NCBI RefSeq assembly: GCF_001278035.1
Contig: NZ_CP009452.1
Span: forward strand, 591,501 to 655,500
Length of the DNA stretch: 64,000 nt
Direction of reading: 5' to 3'
From: Sphingopyxis sp. 113P3
Lineage (GTDB): Bacteria > Pseudomonadota > Alphaproteobacteria > Sphingomonadales > Sphingomonadaceae
Positions 26,896 to 35,928 of this stretch are shown here, in pieces (position 1 is the stretch's first letter; every line of letters begins with the position of its first letter). The translations under genes and the position numbers were made by a program. The notes beneath the pieces were generated by a model. The model worked only from the letters and a program-made list of their open reading frames with translations. It had not been told where the DNA came from and searched no databases.

Positions 26896-27960
26896 TTACT
26901 CTGCCGCGATGCCGGCCTGTTTGAACATATCCTCGCCGTCGCTTTCGGCTTCAAGAGAAGGAGCGCCGTCGTCATTGGCCTTCGCTTTCTTGCGATTGTC
27001 GAAGCTCTGCCAGACGGTGTTCCAGTCGCCGCGGGTCGCAGCCTTCGAATATTCGGTGGCGCGCGTTTCGAAGAAGTTCGCATGTTCGACGCCATTGAGG
27101 AGCGGCGCAAGCCAGGGCAGGGGGTGCTCGTCGATCATGTAGATCGGCTGGAATCCAAGCTGGCCGAGGCGCCAGTCGGCGATGTAGCGAATGTAGCGCT
27201 TGATCTCCTTGGGAGTCATGCCGGGGACGGGTCCCTGTTCGAAGGCAAGGTCGATGAAGGCGTCTTCGAGCCGCACGGTCTTTTGACAGCAGTCGATGAT
27301 ATCCTCGCGCACGCTCTTGGTCAGGCAGTCGCGTTCCTTGACGAAGGCGTGGAACAACCGGGTGATGCCCTCGCAGTGCAGGCTTTCGTCGCGCACCGAC
27401 CAGCTGACGATCTGGCCCATGCCCTTCATCTTGTTGAAGCGGGGAAAGTTCATAAGCATCGCGAAACTGGCGAAGAGCTGAAGCCCCTCGGTAAAGCCGC
27501 CGAACATGGCAAGTGTGCGCGCGATATCCTCGTCGCTGTCGACGCCGAACGTGCCCATATAATCGTGCTTGGCACGCATCTCGTCATATTCGAGGAACAT
27601 GCCATACTCGCTTTCGGGCATGCCGATCGTGTCGAGCAGGTGGCTGTACGCCGCGATATGAACCGTCTCCATATTGCTGAATGCAGTCAGCATCATCTTG
27701 ATCTCGGTCGGCTTGAACACGCGGCCATATTTGTCGTGGTAGCAATCCTGCACCTCGACGTCTGCCTGGGTGAAGAAGCGGAAGATCTGGGTCAGGAGGT
27801 TGCGCTCGTGGTCGCTGATCTTCTGCGCCCAGTCGCGGCAATCCTCGCCCAGCGGCACTTCTTCGGGCATCCAGTGGATCTGCTGCTGGCGCTTCCAAAA
27901 ATCATAGGCCCAGGGATATTCAAAGGGCTTGTAGGTCTTGCGGGCTTCCAACAAAGGCAT
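26896..27960 (-). CDS. nrdB: Class I ribonucleotide reductase, beta (radical) subunit
   Basis: A 354-residue ferritin-like protein that houses the diiron centre and tyrosyl radical needed to reduce ribonucleotides. Metal ligands are recognisable in TQADVEVQDCY (Asp), NMETVHIAAYSHLLDTIG (Glu and His, with the radical Tyr in AYSHLL), GFTEGLQLFASFAML (Glu) and VRDESLHCEGITRLFH (Glu and His). There is no N-terminal ATP-cone domain, which some class I beta subunits carry. Length is normal. It lies 109 bp downstream of nrdA on the same strand, an ordinary nrdAB operon. Confidence 0.96.
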   Translation of the reverse strand: MPLLEARKTYKPFEYPWAYDFWKRQQQIHWMPEEVPLGEDCRDWAQKISDHERNLLTQIFRFFTQADVEVQDCYHDKYGRVFKPTEIKMMLTAFSNMETVHIAAYSHLLDTIGMPESEYGMFLEYDEMRAKHDYMGTFGVDSDEDIARTLAMFGGFTEGLQLFASFAMLMNFPRFNKMKGMGQIVSWSVRDESLHCEGITRLFHAFVKERDCLTKSVREDIIDCCQKTVRLEDAFIDLAFEQGPVPGMTPKEIKRYIRYIADWRLGQLGFQPIYMIDEHPLPWLAPLLNGVEHANFFETRATEYSKAATRGDWNTVWQSFDNRKKAKANDDGAPSLEAESDGEDMFKQAGIAAE

Positions 27961-28069
27961 CGGTTTATCCTTGCGTCAAATCTCTATCGTCATGTCAGCC
28001 CAGGCTGGCATTGCTCACCTCAATACACGCCGCTGACCCCAGCTTCGCTGGCGAGGGGCGGAGCGAGCG

Positions 28070-30028
28070 TCACTGGCAAGCCAGGCACTCGTCGTAGTCG
28101 GTCGTCCCGGCCGACAGTTCGAACTTCGCGGCCTCGGGCGTGTTGTCAGCCTCGACCCCTCCCGCGAAGCCGGCGCGCTGCACCGATTTCGAGCGGAGAT
28201 AGTAAAGCGATTTGATGCCAAGTTCCCACGCGCGGTAGTGGAGCATCAAGAGGTCCCACTTCTCGACGTCGGCCGGAATGAAGAGGTTCAGCGACGCCGC
28301 CTGATCGATATAGGGGGTGCGGTCGGCTGCAAGTTCGAGCAGCCAGCGCTGGTCGATCTCGAAGCTTGTCTTGAACACATCCTTCTCGTCCTGCGTCAGG
28401 AAGTCGAGGTGCTGAACGCTGCCGCCCTTTTCGAGGATCGAGTTCCATACCGCATCGCTGTTCTTCGCCTTGTCGACGAGCAGGCTTTCAAGGTGCGGAT
28501 TCTTGACCACGAAGCTGCCCGACAGCGTCTTGTGGGTGTAGATATTCGCTGGGATCGGCTCGATGCAGGCGCTGGTGCCGCCGCAGATGATGCTGATCGA
28601 TGCAGTTGGCGCAATCGCCATCTTGCACGAAAAGCGCTCCATGACGCCCTGATCGGCAGCGTCGGGGCAGGGGCCGCGTTCCTTGGCGAGCAGCATCGAT
28701 GCCTGATCGACCTGGCTGCGGATATGCTTGAAGATGCGCAGGTTCGAGGACTTGGCCATTGCGCCCTCGAAGGGCAGGCCGCGCGCCTGGAGGAAGCTGT
28801 GGAAGCCCATGACGCCGAGGCCGACCGACCGTTCGCGGCTGGCCGAATATTTGGCGCGTGCCATTTCGGGCGGCGCGCGGTCGATATAGTCCTGAAGGAC
28901 ATTGTCGAGCATGCGCATGACGTCTTCGATGAAGCGCTTGTCGCCGTTCCACTCGTCCCAGGTTTCGAGGTTGAGGCTCGAAAGGCAGCAGACTGCGGTG
29001 CGGTCATTGCCCAGATGATCCCGTCCCGTGGGCAGGGTAATTTCGCTGCACAGGTTGGAGGTCGAGACCTTGAGGCCGAGGTCGCGGTGATGCTTGGGCA
29101 TCATCCGGTTCACCTGATCGATGAAGATGATGTAGGGTTCGCCGGTGGCAAGGCGCGTCTCGACCAGCTTCTGGAAGAGCGAGCGCGCGTCGACAGTCCC
29201 GCGGACGCTCTGGTCCTTGGGGCTGCGGAGGTTGAATTCGGTGCCGTCGCGGACTGCCTCCATGAACTCGTCGGTGATCAGCACGCCGTGGTGCAGGTTG
29301 AGCGCCTTGCGGTTGAAGTCCCCAGAGGGCTTGCGCACTTCGAGGAACTCTTCGATCTCGGGGTGCGAAATATCAAGATAGCAGGCGGCCGAACCGCGGC
29401 GGAGCGAACCCTGACTGATCGCGAGAGTCAGGCTGTCCATCACGCGGACGAACGGGATGATGCCGCTGGTCTTGCCATTGAGGCCCACCGGCTCGCCGAT
29501 GCCGCGGACATTACCCCAATAGGTGCCGATGCCCCCACCGCGCGAGGCCAGCCACACATTCTCGTTCCAGGTGCCGACGATGCCTTCGAGGCTGTCGTCG
29601 ACGCTATTGAGGTAGCAGCTGATCGGAAGGCCGCGACCCGTGCCGCCGTTCGAGAGCACGGGGGTCGCGGGCATGAACCACAGCTTCGAGATATAGTCGT
29701 AGAGGCGCTGGGCATGATCCTGGTCGTCCGCATAGGCTGATGCGACGCGGGCGAAGAGATCCTGATAGGATTCTCCGGGCAGAAGGTAGCGGTCCTGAAG
29801 CGTCTCCTTTCCAAAATCGGTAAGGAGCGCATCGCGGCTCGCGTCGGTGAGGACATTAAAGCGCCGGGCGTGAACCTTGGGTTCGCCGGTGTCGTTCAGC
29901 TTCGCGGGTGCCGCAGGCTCGCTCTTCGCATCGCCGGCCGATTCGGTCGCTTGGGACGCGTCGTTTTTCGCCAATTCCATCGTCGCCACGTCGTTCGTCT
30001 CCACCCGATCCGTTTCCCGAAAATCCAT
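28070..30028 (-). CDS. nrdA: Class I ribonucleotide reductase, alpha (catalytic) subunit
   Basis: A 652-residue catalytic subunit that converts ribonucleoside diphosphates to deoxy forms. Key parts visible: the redox cysteine in LPISCYLNSVDDS, the barrel segment GGGIGTYWGNVRGIG, SQGSLRRGSAACYLDISHPE, the thiyl-radical cysteine region NLCSEITLPTGRD, TAVCCLSSLNLETWDEW, and the substrate-site segment APTASISIICGGTSACIEP. The protein ends DYDECLACQ, the CxxC tail that re-reduces the active site with thioredoxin. The first 60 residues are an acidic, Ala-rich linker and not an ATP-cone, so the usual overall-activity allosteric domain is missing in both subunits. The putative NrdR site is about 210 bp upstream. 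Confidence 0.96.
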   Translation of the reverse strand: MDFRETDRVETNDVATMELAKNDASQATESAGDAKSEPAAPAKLNDTGEPKVHARRFNVLTDASRDALLTDFGKETLQDRYLLPGESYQDLFARVASAYADDQDHAQRLYDYISKLWFMPATPVLSNGGTGRGLPISCYLNSVDDSLEGIVGTWNENVWLASRGGGIGTYWGNVRGIGEPVGLNGKTSGIIPFVRVMDSLTLAISQGSLRRGSAACYLDISHPEIEEFLEVRKPSGDFNRKALNLHHGVLITDEFMEAVRDGTEFNLRSPKDQSVRGTVDARSLFQKLVETRLATGEPYIIFIDQVNRMMPKHHRDLGLKVSTSNLCSEITLPTGRDHLGNDRTAVCCLSSLNLETWDEWNGDKRFIEDVMRMLDNVLQDYIDRAPPEMARAKYSASRERSVGLGVMGFHSFLQARGLPFEGAMAKSSNLRIFKHIRSQVDQASMLLAKERGPCPDAADQGVMERFSCKMAIAPTASISIICGGTSACIEPIPANIYTHKTLSGSFVVKNPHLESLLVDKAKNSDAVWNSILEKGGSVQHLDFLTQDEKDVFKTSFEIDQRWLLELAADRTPYIDQAASLNLFIPADVEKWDLLMLHYRAWELGIKSLYYLRSKSVQRAGFAGGVEADNTPEAAKFELSAGTTDYDECLACQ

Positions 30029-30545
30029 CGATCTCGCCCCATAATGAGCGCGCCCGAGCGCGCTTTGTTCCCGTCTTGTTCGACTCGGGGACGAAGCCCC
30101 AGCCTAGCATTTTATCGCGCCTTCGGGGGACATATTTTAGGGCGCAAAAGGGTTCTTCCCGTGCCCATATGAAAGGGGCGACGGAAATCCGCCATTTTCG
30201 GCCAAATACTAATTATTGGGTGCCCCCGTCGGCTGACCCACCATCTATAGTGCCACGTCGGCCCGGCGATGCAAGACGGTAAATGACGAATGAATGACTC
30301 AATTCGTCGACATTTTGATTCGGTTCATCGCTCAGTTTGCACGTCTCGCGCCTCTGAGCTGAGGCTTTCCGCGGGGTTGAGGTCTATCGGAGGTCAGGAG
30401 AAAAGGGGGGCGAAAAAATTTCCTACTCCTGGAGCCTCTTGCCGCAATGATCGATGGGCCTTTCCGAGACGGCCAGGTGCTCAGGAAAAATTGGCTCACC
30501 CATTGCCCACGACCTGAGGGCCGACACGCGCGGGATCTGGCAATG
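30029..30545. other. Leader and promoter region of nrdA; no gene seen
   Basis: The 517 bp before the terminator at 30546 contain no credible gene: the short frames on either strand lack ribosome sites and family similarity. Relative to the rest of the window the part from 30120 to 30330 is AT-rich, as expected of a strongly regulated promoter. It holds a candidate NrdR-type box (30239-30252) and an imperfect dyad CCAA-N10-TTGG at 30202-30219. The remaining part, 30340-30540, shows nothing I can name. Confidence 0.45.
30239..30252. promoter_or_regulatory. Candidate NrdR box upstream of nrdA
   Basis: CACCATCTATAGTG agrees with the palindromic core CACTATATATAGTG at twelve of fourteen positions. 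NrdR boxes normally occur in pairs about three helical turns apart; the second would be the weaker dyad centred near 30210, about 35 bp away, which is not a clean match. No nrdR gene is in the window. Confidence 0.45.
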
Positions 30546-30577
30546 AAAAAGGGCCCCAGCGATGCTGGAGCCCTTTT
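30546..30577. terminator. Bidirectional hairpin terminator after the 20-codon frame
   Basis: A ten-pair stem, GGGCCCCAGC-GAT-GCTGGAGCCC (one G-U pair on one strand), flanked by five A on the left and four T on the right. On the minus strand it ends in five T, 20 bp after the stop of the tiny frame at 30597-30659. It is thus a good terminator for the minus-strand c-di-GMP gene and the tiny frame. Confidence 0.85.
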
Positions 30578-30596
30578 GAAAATCCTTGCTGGATTC

Positions 30597-30659
30597 TCAG
30601 GCCGGAGTGCCACCGCTGCCGGTGCCGCCGCCGCCCAGGAACTTCCACAACCAACCCAT
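30597..30659 (-). CDS. Candidate 20-residue microprotein
   Basis: The frame reads MGWLWKFLGGGGTGSGGTPA and stops. It is very short, but the start is preceded by AGGAGATCTGAA, an ideal ribosome site with seven bases of spacing, and the stop is followed closely by a strong terminator. The peptide has an amphipathic aromatic head (WLWKFL) and a glycine-rich tail, a form that could sit at a membrane surface. It lies on the same strand as, and about 110 bp downstream of, the GGDEF-EAL gene. A dyad TACCTTA-AAAAA-TAAGGTA (30709-30727) is located upstream. No family is recognised. Confidence 0.5.
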   Translation of the reverse strand: MGWLWKFLGGGGTGSGGTPA

Positions 30660-30767
30660 TTCAGATCTCCTGATGCCCACTGCCAACCAGGACAGTTAAC
30701 GCGCCGTATACCTTAAAAAATAAGGTAAAGCGAGTCTTAACCTTAACAAACGCTACCAGATTGGCAG

Positions 30768-33088
30768 TCAGGCCGAGCGGCTGTGGGGCGAGGCGAGGAG
30801 TGAGGCTGCGAGTTCGGAGAATATCTGCGGTTTTCCAAGGTGATAACCTTGGCCGACATCGCAGCCGAGCTGTTCGAGCAGCGCCATTGTCGGGGCATCT
30901 TCAATGCCTTCGGCTACTGCCACGGCTCCGAGGCGGTGCGCGAGATCGATCGTCGATTTAACCACTTCGAAGTTTCGCTGCGAATCGCGCATGGTCATCA
31001 CGAATCGCTTGTCGATCTTGATCTCATCGGCCTCGATTTCGGTCAGATATTCAAGGTTCGACTGCCCCGTGCCATAGTCGTCGATCGACAGACGGATTCC
31101 CGTCCGGCGCAATTGCGCGAGCGTCTGGCGTGCCTGACGGCTGTTCTCGATCTGCGCGGTTTCCGTGATTTCGATGGTGAGCGCTTCGGGGGGCAGATGA
31201 TGCGCCGTCAGCATGACGCGGATCGTCCCGACCAGGTCGCTATGGTCGAGGAGCGTAGCCGACAGATTGACCGACATATTGACCGGCAACCCGCGGCTTC
31301 GCAAATGAGCGGATGAGCGGATGAGCGGATCGCCTGATCCATCACGAAAAGGGTGAGACGATAGATGTCCTGGCTCTTTTCAGCCTGAACGATGAATTCG
31401 TCGGGCGGGATGGGGCCGCGCGTCGGGTGCGTCCAGCGCGCAAGCGCTTCCACCCCGACGAGCCTGCGGGTTGCAATCTCATATTGCGGCTGGAAGGCGA
31501 CCCAGATGTCCCCCCCGGCGAGCGCATCTTCGAGCTGCGAGTGGAAAGATAGCTGCCAGCCCGCATCCTCTTTCTGGCGCGGCATATATTTGGTCCACAG
31601 CGCCCGCGTGCGGATCGACTTTTCAGCCGCGACCAGCGCCGCGGCGAGACGCTGGGCATTCGAGCCTTCAAATTCGTCGTTGACGCCGAAAGCGATGGCG
31701 ACGTCAATCTTGAGTTCGCCGATGGTCAGCGGGGCGTTGAACAGCGCTGCAAGCCCCGCGAGATGCTCCTCGATCTGGCTATGCTGATAATAGGGAACGA
31801 GCCATGCGAAAGTGCCATCGAGATCGTGGTGGAGCTGCGTCCCGTGACAGGCAAGCGTGAGGCGGCGCGCGACCTGGTCGACGAGCTGCTGGCTGCCCTC
31901 GCCGGGAAGGAAAGCGGCGAGATCCTCGAAATTGACGAGCTTTGCCGCGATGACGGTCGCGCTGCCGAACGGCGTCTGGCCGCGCAGTGCCTCGAAATTG
32001 GGAAGGCCCGAGACCGGATTTTCACGCTGCGCCGAAAAGCGGCGCCGCCTGCGCGAGACGTTGGCGCTGACCGCGGCGACGAAGAAGAGGGCAACGCCTA
32101 CCGACGAGGTGACGAGCGAAGCGCTGAGCATGACCTTGGCAAAGATCAATAGAAGGACAACGCCCAGCGCAATCCAGGTGAAATGCCTCTCCAGCCTGGT
32201 AAGCAATGCAATCAGCATCGTCGCTAGAGCGACGAGAAACGGTGGCATCCAGCCAATATTCACCGGAGTGCCACGTTTCAGTGCTTCCGCAGCGATAAGA
32301 TGAATATAGGGACCAGGCACGAGGTCGTGACCAGGAAGATAGTGCTGGTCGGGAAAGGTCGACGCCGTGCGACCGAAAATGACTTCCTTGCCGCGGAGTT
32401 CACGTTCTCCGATCCGACCTTCCATAAGGTCGATCGCGCTATATTCGGTGATCGTCGACAGGTTGTAGGAGAAATCGAGACGGAACTCGGCGGGCCGGGC
32501 AGTTCGCCTGTTCGCGAGCGCAGCGGCTACGCTCGGCAACAGCCGCCCGTCCGCTTCGTACATCAGGGGAACATTCCACACCTGCCAGATTTGATAATTC
32601 CAGGCGATACTGGCGAGTTGTGCCCGCCGGCCGGCTATTTCAGGATCGGGAAACACCGAAAGCAACTGATCGCGACCGGGAACCGACTGCGTCGCGACGG
32701 CCAGAATGATATGATCGTCCATCTTGCGGACGGCCTCGGCCAAGCGGGGGGTGCCGGGATCGCGCTCCTGTCGCTGATAATAGAAATCGACGACCAGTCG
32801 ACGTGCGCCGGCCTTTCGGACCGCGTCGATAACGTCCGCATGCTCAGCGCGGGCAAAGCGCCCCTCCGGAACGCTGGCCAACGTCCGGTCGTCGAGACCT
32901 ATGACAACGATATCACCTGAAACCGGACGCCATGCGGTCCAGCCGATGGCGGATTCGATGACCCTGTCGATTGGTTCTGCGGCAGAGGACAGCGCGGCGG
33001 CGATACCAAGCAGCAGCGAGAGCGCAAAGGAGCGCCAGCTGATGATCATCTTGTTCGCGATAAACGACACGCGCGCTTCTCCGGCCAT
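30768..33088 (-). pseudogene. CHASE2-GGDEF-EAL cyclic-di-GMP protein, frame broken by an 8-bp repeat
   Basis: The membrane sensor begins at 33088 (a later start at MIISWRSFALSLL is possible). It has a periplasmic CHASE2 domain (about 30-290) and three membrane helices (PFLVALATMLIALL and two more). A GGDEF domain whose signature is degenerate (HHDLDGTFAWLV) follows, and then the start of an EAL domain (FQPQYEIATRRLVGVEALAR). At 31307-31330 three copies of GAGCGGAT shift the frame and the product ends after about 626 residues. The remainder of the EAL domain continues in another frame (30768-31304) with NMSVNLSATLL, IEITETAQIE, IDDYGTGQSNL, EIKIDKRFV and VAEGIED all intact. With two repeat copies the frame reads straight through. 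The catalytic half is undamaged, which suggests reversible switching rather than decay. Confidence 0.85.
31307..31330. repeat. Three tandem copies of an 8-bp unit inside the EAL gene
   Basis: GAGCGGAT occurs three times head to tail without mismatch. Eight is not a multiple of three, so gain or loss of one unit shifts the reading frame. On the coding strand three units give SSAHPLICEAAG and early termination, whereas two units give SSAHLRSRGLPVNMSVNLSA, the normal EAL continuation. Short perfect repeats of this kind change number by replication slippage. Confidence 0.9.
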
Positions 33089-33178
33089 TGTCGGACGGAC
33101 CTAGCGAGCGATGGTTATCATCGCGTTAATGATAATTACCGGGAAGGCTTTGGAAAAACCCGCCTCGGCCGGTAAAAA

Positions 33179-34918
33179 TCAGAGGCTTTCGGGCAGTGTT
33201 GGAAGCGCCGCGTCGCCCGCCAGTGCCGCGGGGGCGAGGCCCGTTGCCGCGGGAACGATCTGCTGAAGATAAAAGCGCGTGGAGGCAATCTTGGCTTCCA
33301 GGAACGCCGTGTCGCCGCCTTCGCCGAGCGCAGCCTTTGCGGCGCGGTGCTGAAGCGCCATCAGCCAGCCGCAGGTCGCGGTGGCGAGCATGGTGAGATA
33401 GGGATAGCTTCCTGCGAGCCGATCCGCGGTACCGGCGCTGACCATCCAGTCGGTGACCGCGCGGCAGGCGTCGGCGAGTTGCTGCAGTTCGGGGAAATCC
33501 CCCGCACCATGCGCTATGTCATTGATGAGACCGCGAATGAGGTCGCTGCCCGCCATTCCGAGCTTGCGGCCAACCAGATCGGCCGCCTGGATGCCGTTGG
33601 TTCCTTCGTAGATCGGGGCAATGCGCGCGTCGCGATAATGCTGGGCGGCGCCGGTTTCCTCGATGAAGCCCATTCCGCCATGGACCTGCACGCCGAGGCT
33701 TGCGACCTCGCAGCCGATGTCGGTTGCGTGTGCCTTGACGAGCGGGATCAGCACCTCGGCCCGCATCGCGGCGGCCTCGTCGCCGAGCTTGCCAAAGTCG
33801 ATCTGCGCGGCGGCGTAATAGACCAGCGCGCGTGCGGCCTCCGTCTGGGCGCGCATCCGCCACAGCATGCGACGGACGTCGGGGTGTCGGTCGATCGTCA
33901 CGGGCGAGCGATCGGGCGAACCGGCAAGGGCCGACTGCACGCGCTCAGCGGCATAACGCTGCGCCTGCTGCGTCGCGCGTTCCGCGATCTGGACGCCCTG
34001 ACAGCCGACCATCAGGCGGGCGTTGTTCATCATCACGAACATCGCGCGCATGCCGCCCATTTCCTCGCCGACGATCTCGCCGAGGCAATCCTCGCCCTCA
34101 CCATAGACCATCACGGCGGTCGGAGACCCGTGAATGCCGAGCTTGTGCTCGATCGATGCGCAGTGAACCCCGTTCGAAATTGTCGGATTGCCGTCGGCGT
34201 CGAGGCGGTACTTGGGGACAAGAAAGAGCGAAATGCCGCGCGTGCCCTCGGGCGCACCGGGTGTGCGCGCAAGAACGAGATGCACGATATTGTCGGTAAG
34301 GTCGTGCTCGCCGAAGGTGATGAAGATCTTCTGTCCCCTGATCTTGTAGAGCCCGGCGTTGGGGCCTTCGGTGATCTTTTCGGCGGTCGAGCGCAGTGCG
34401 CCGACGTCGCTGCCCGCGCTCGGCTCGGTGAGGTTCATCGTGCCGTTCCATTCGCCCGAGACCAGCTTGGGCAGCCACGTCGCCCGCTGCTCCTCGGTGC
34501 CATAGGCCATCAGGGCGTGGATCGCCCCAGGGGTAAGGATGTTGCAAAGCGTAAAGCCCATGTCGGCGCTGCCGAGCGCCTCGATCACGACGGTCGCGAG
34601 CGTGAAGGGCAAGTCCTGCCCGCCATATTCGCCGGGGCCGTCGATGCTGCCCCAGCCCGCCTCTACAAATTGCTTGTAGGCCTCCTTGAAGCCCGGGGGC
34701 ATGGTGACCTTGCCGTCCTGCCATTTGGGATTGTTGGTGTCGCCGACCCGGTTGAGGGGGGCATAGACCTCGGCGGCGAAGTCGCCGATTCCGGTGACAA
34801 TCGCCTCGACCATATCGGGGGTTGCCGCTGCAAAGCGTTCGTGTGCCGCCATCGCGTCGATGCGCGCGATATGATTGAGGACGAAAAGCTGTTCAGTCGT
34901 CGGCGCCGTATAGGTCAT
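33179..34918 (-). CDS. Acyl-CoA dehydrogenase, long form with C-terminal extension
   Basis: A 579-residue FAD enzyme for the first step of fatty-acid beta-oxidation. The N-terminal domain has GGQDLPFTLATVVIEALGSA, the middle domain the FAD/substrate segment GTMNLTEPSAGSDVGALRST and ITFGEHDLTDNIVHLVLART, and the C-terminal domain AERATQQAQRYAAERVQ and VQVHGGMGFIEETGAAQHYRD. It then continues with YEGTNGIQAADLVGRKLGM and an extra helical segment, typical of the AcdB/FadE-like group with the Acyl-CoA_dh_C-like extension. The start at MTYTAPTTEQLFVLNH (34918) is the family start; MLM two codons earlier is an alternative. It is divergent from the Sua5 gene. Confidence 0.93.
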   Translation of the reverse strand: MTYTAPTTEQLFVLNHIARIDAMAAHERFAAATPDMVEAIVTGIGDFAAEVYAPLNRVGDTNNPKWQDGKVTMPPGFKEAYKQFVEAGWGSIDGPGEYGGQDLPFTLATVVIEALGSADMGFTLCNILTPGAIHALMAYGTEEQRATWLPKLVSGEWNGTMNLTEPSAGSDVGALRSTAEKITEGPNAGLYKIRGQKIFITFGEHDLTDNIVHLVLARTPGAPEGTRGISLFLVPKYRLDADGNPTISNGVHCASIEHKLGIHGSPTAVMVYGEGEDCLGEIVGEEMGGMRAMFVMMNNARLMVGCQGVQIAERATQQAQRYAAERVQSALAGSPDRSPVTIDRHPDVRRMLWRMRAQTEAARALVYYAAAQIDFGKLGDEAAAMRAEVLIPLVKAHATDIGCEVASLGVQVHGGMGFIEETGAAQHYRDARIAPIYEGTNGIQAADLVGRKLGMAGSDLIRGLINDIAHGAGDFPELQQLADACRAVTDWMVSAGTADRLAGSYPYLTMLATATCGWLMALQHRAAKAALGEGGDTAFLEAKIASTRFYLQQIVPAATGLAPAALAGDAALPTLPESL

Positions 34919-34971
34919 GAGCATTCCCGCTTTTGGGGGTGATTCCGTTGCGCCGGGCGCTATAGCGCGGC

Positions 34972-35928
34972 ATGGCCGAGCGTCCAATCAAGAGTGTGGA
35001 AACCGAGATCGCCCTTTATGGGGCCGATGCGGTCGCGCGCGCCGCGCGGCTGATCGCGCAGGGGCAGCCGGTCGCGGTGCCGACCGAGACCGTCTACGGC
35101 CTTGCCGCCGACGCGCGCAGTGCCGAGGCTGTCGCCCGCATCTATGCCGTAAAGGGGCGGCCCGATTTCAACCCGTTGATTGTCCATGTGCCGGATCTGG
35201 CCGCGGCTAAACGCCTAGGCGTGTTCGGGGCAACAGAGCGGGCGCTCGCGAAAGCGTTCTGGCCGGGGCCGCTCACCTTGGTAGTGCCGCGCTCGGCTGA
35301 TTGCCCAGTGGCGCGGATCGCGACCGCGGGGCTCGACACGATCGCTCTCAGGGTCCCGGGGCACCGCGCGATGCAGGCACTGCTTTCCTCGGCCGGGGTA
35401 CCGCTGGCGGCGCCAAGTGCCAATGCAAGCGGACAGGTGAGCCCGACGAAGGCTGACCATGTCGTGGCGAGCCTTGGGAACCGGGTCGCGCTGGTCATCG
35501 ATGATGGCGCGACGAAAGCGGGGGTCGAGTCGACGATCGCGCGGGTGGCTCACGGCGCCGTCGAGGTGTTGCGGCCGGGACCGGTGACGGCTGCAATGTT
35601 GCACGCGGCGAGCGGCCTGCGGGTGACCGACAGACAGGGCGCCGAGGTCGTGGCACCAGGGATGCTGGCAAGTCATTATGCGCCCGGAAAACCGGTGCGG
35701 CTCCGCGCGGACGAGTTCGAACCCGACGAATTCGGCATCGGCTTCGGTGACGTGCCCGGTGACTATCAGTTGAGCGCGGCGGGCGATTTGACCGAGGCGG
35801 CGGCGCATCTGTTCGACGCGCTCCACGCGGGCGCCGCGAGCGCTAAACCGAGGATCGCGGTGGCGGCCATTCCGCACGAAGGGCTGGGCGCTGCGATCAA
35901 CGACCGGCTATCGCGCGCGGCAGTCTAG
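34972..35928 (+). CDS. tsaC: L-threonylcarbamoyladenylate synthase (Sua5/YrdC type)
   Basis: A 318-residue enzyme that makes threonylcarbamoyl-AMP from threonine, bicarbonate and ATP for the t6A modification of ANN-decoding tRNAs. The N-terminal YrdC domain (1-200) shows PVAVPTETVYGLAADARSAE, YAVKGRPDFNPLIVHV, FWPGPLTLVVPR, VPLAAPSANASGQVSPT and VESTIARV. The C-terminal Sua5 domain follows the linker GMLASHYAPGKPVRL. The two-domain form makes this a Sua5-type protein; tsaC is used as the common gene symbol. It is convergent with the DMT transporter, with overlapping stop codons. Confidence 0.95.
   Translation: MAERPIKSVETEIALYGADAVARAARLIAQGQPVAVPTETVYGLAADARSAEAVARIYAVKGRPDFNPLIVHVPDLAAAKRLGVFGATERALAKAFWPGPLTLVVPRSADCPVARIATAGLDTIALRVPGHRAMQALLSSAGVPLAAPSANASGQVSPTKADHVVASLGNRVALVIDDGATKAGVESTIARVAHGAVEVLRPGPVTAAMLHAASGLRVTDRQGAEVVAPGMLASHYAPGKPVRLRADEFEPDEFGIGFGDVPGDYQLSAAGDLTEAAAHLFDALHAGAASAKPRIAVAAIPHEGLGAAINDRLSRAAV

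Noticed and set aside
28238..29740. A 500-codon frame antisense to nrdA
   Set aside because: It lies entirely within the conserved nrdA gene and has the typical shadow composition with many GAD/HRRA-like stretches.
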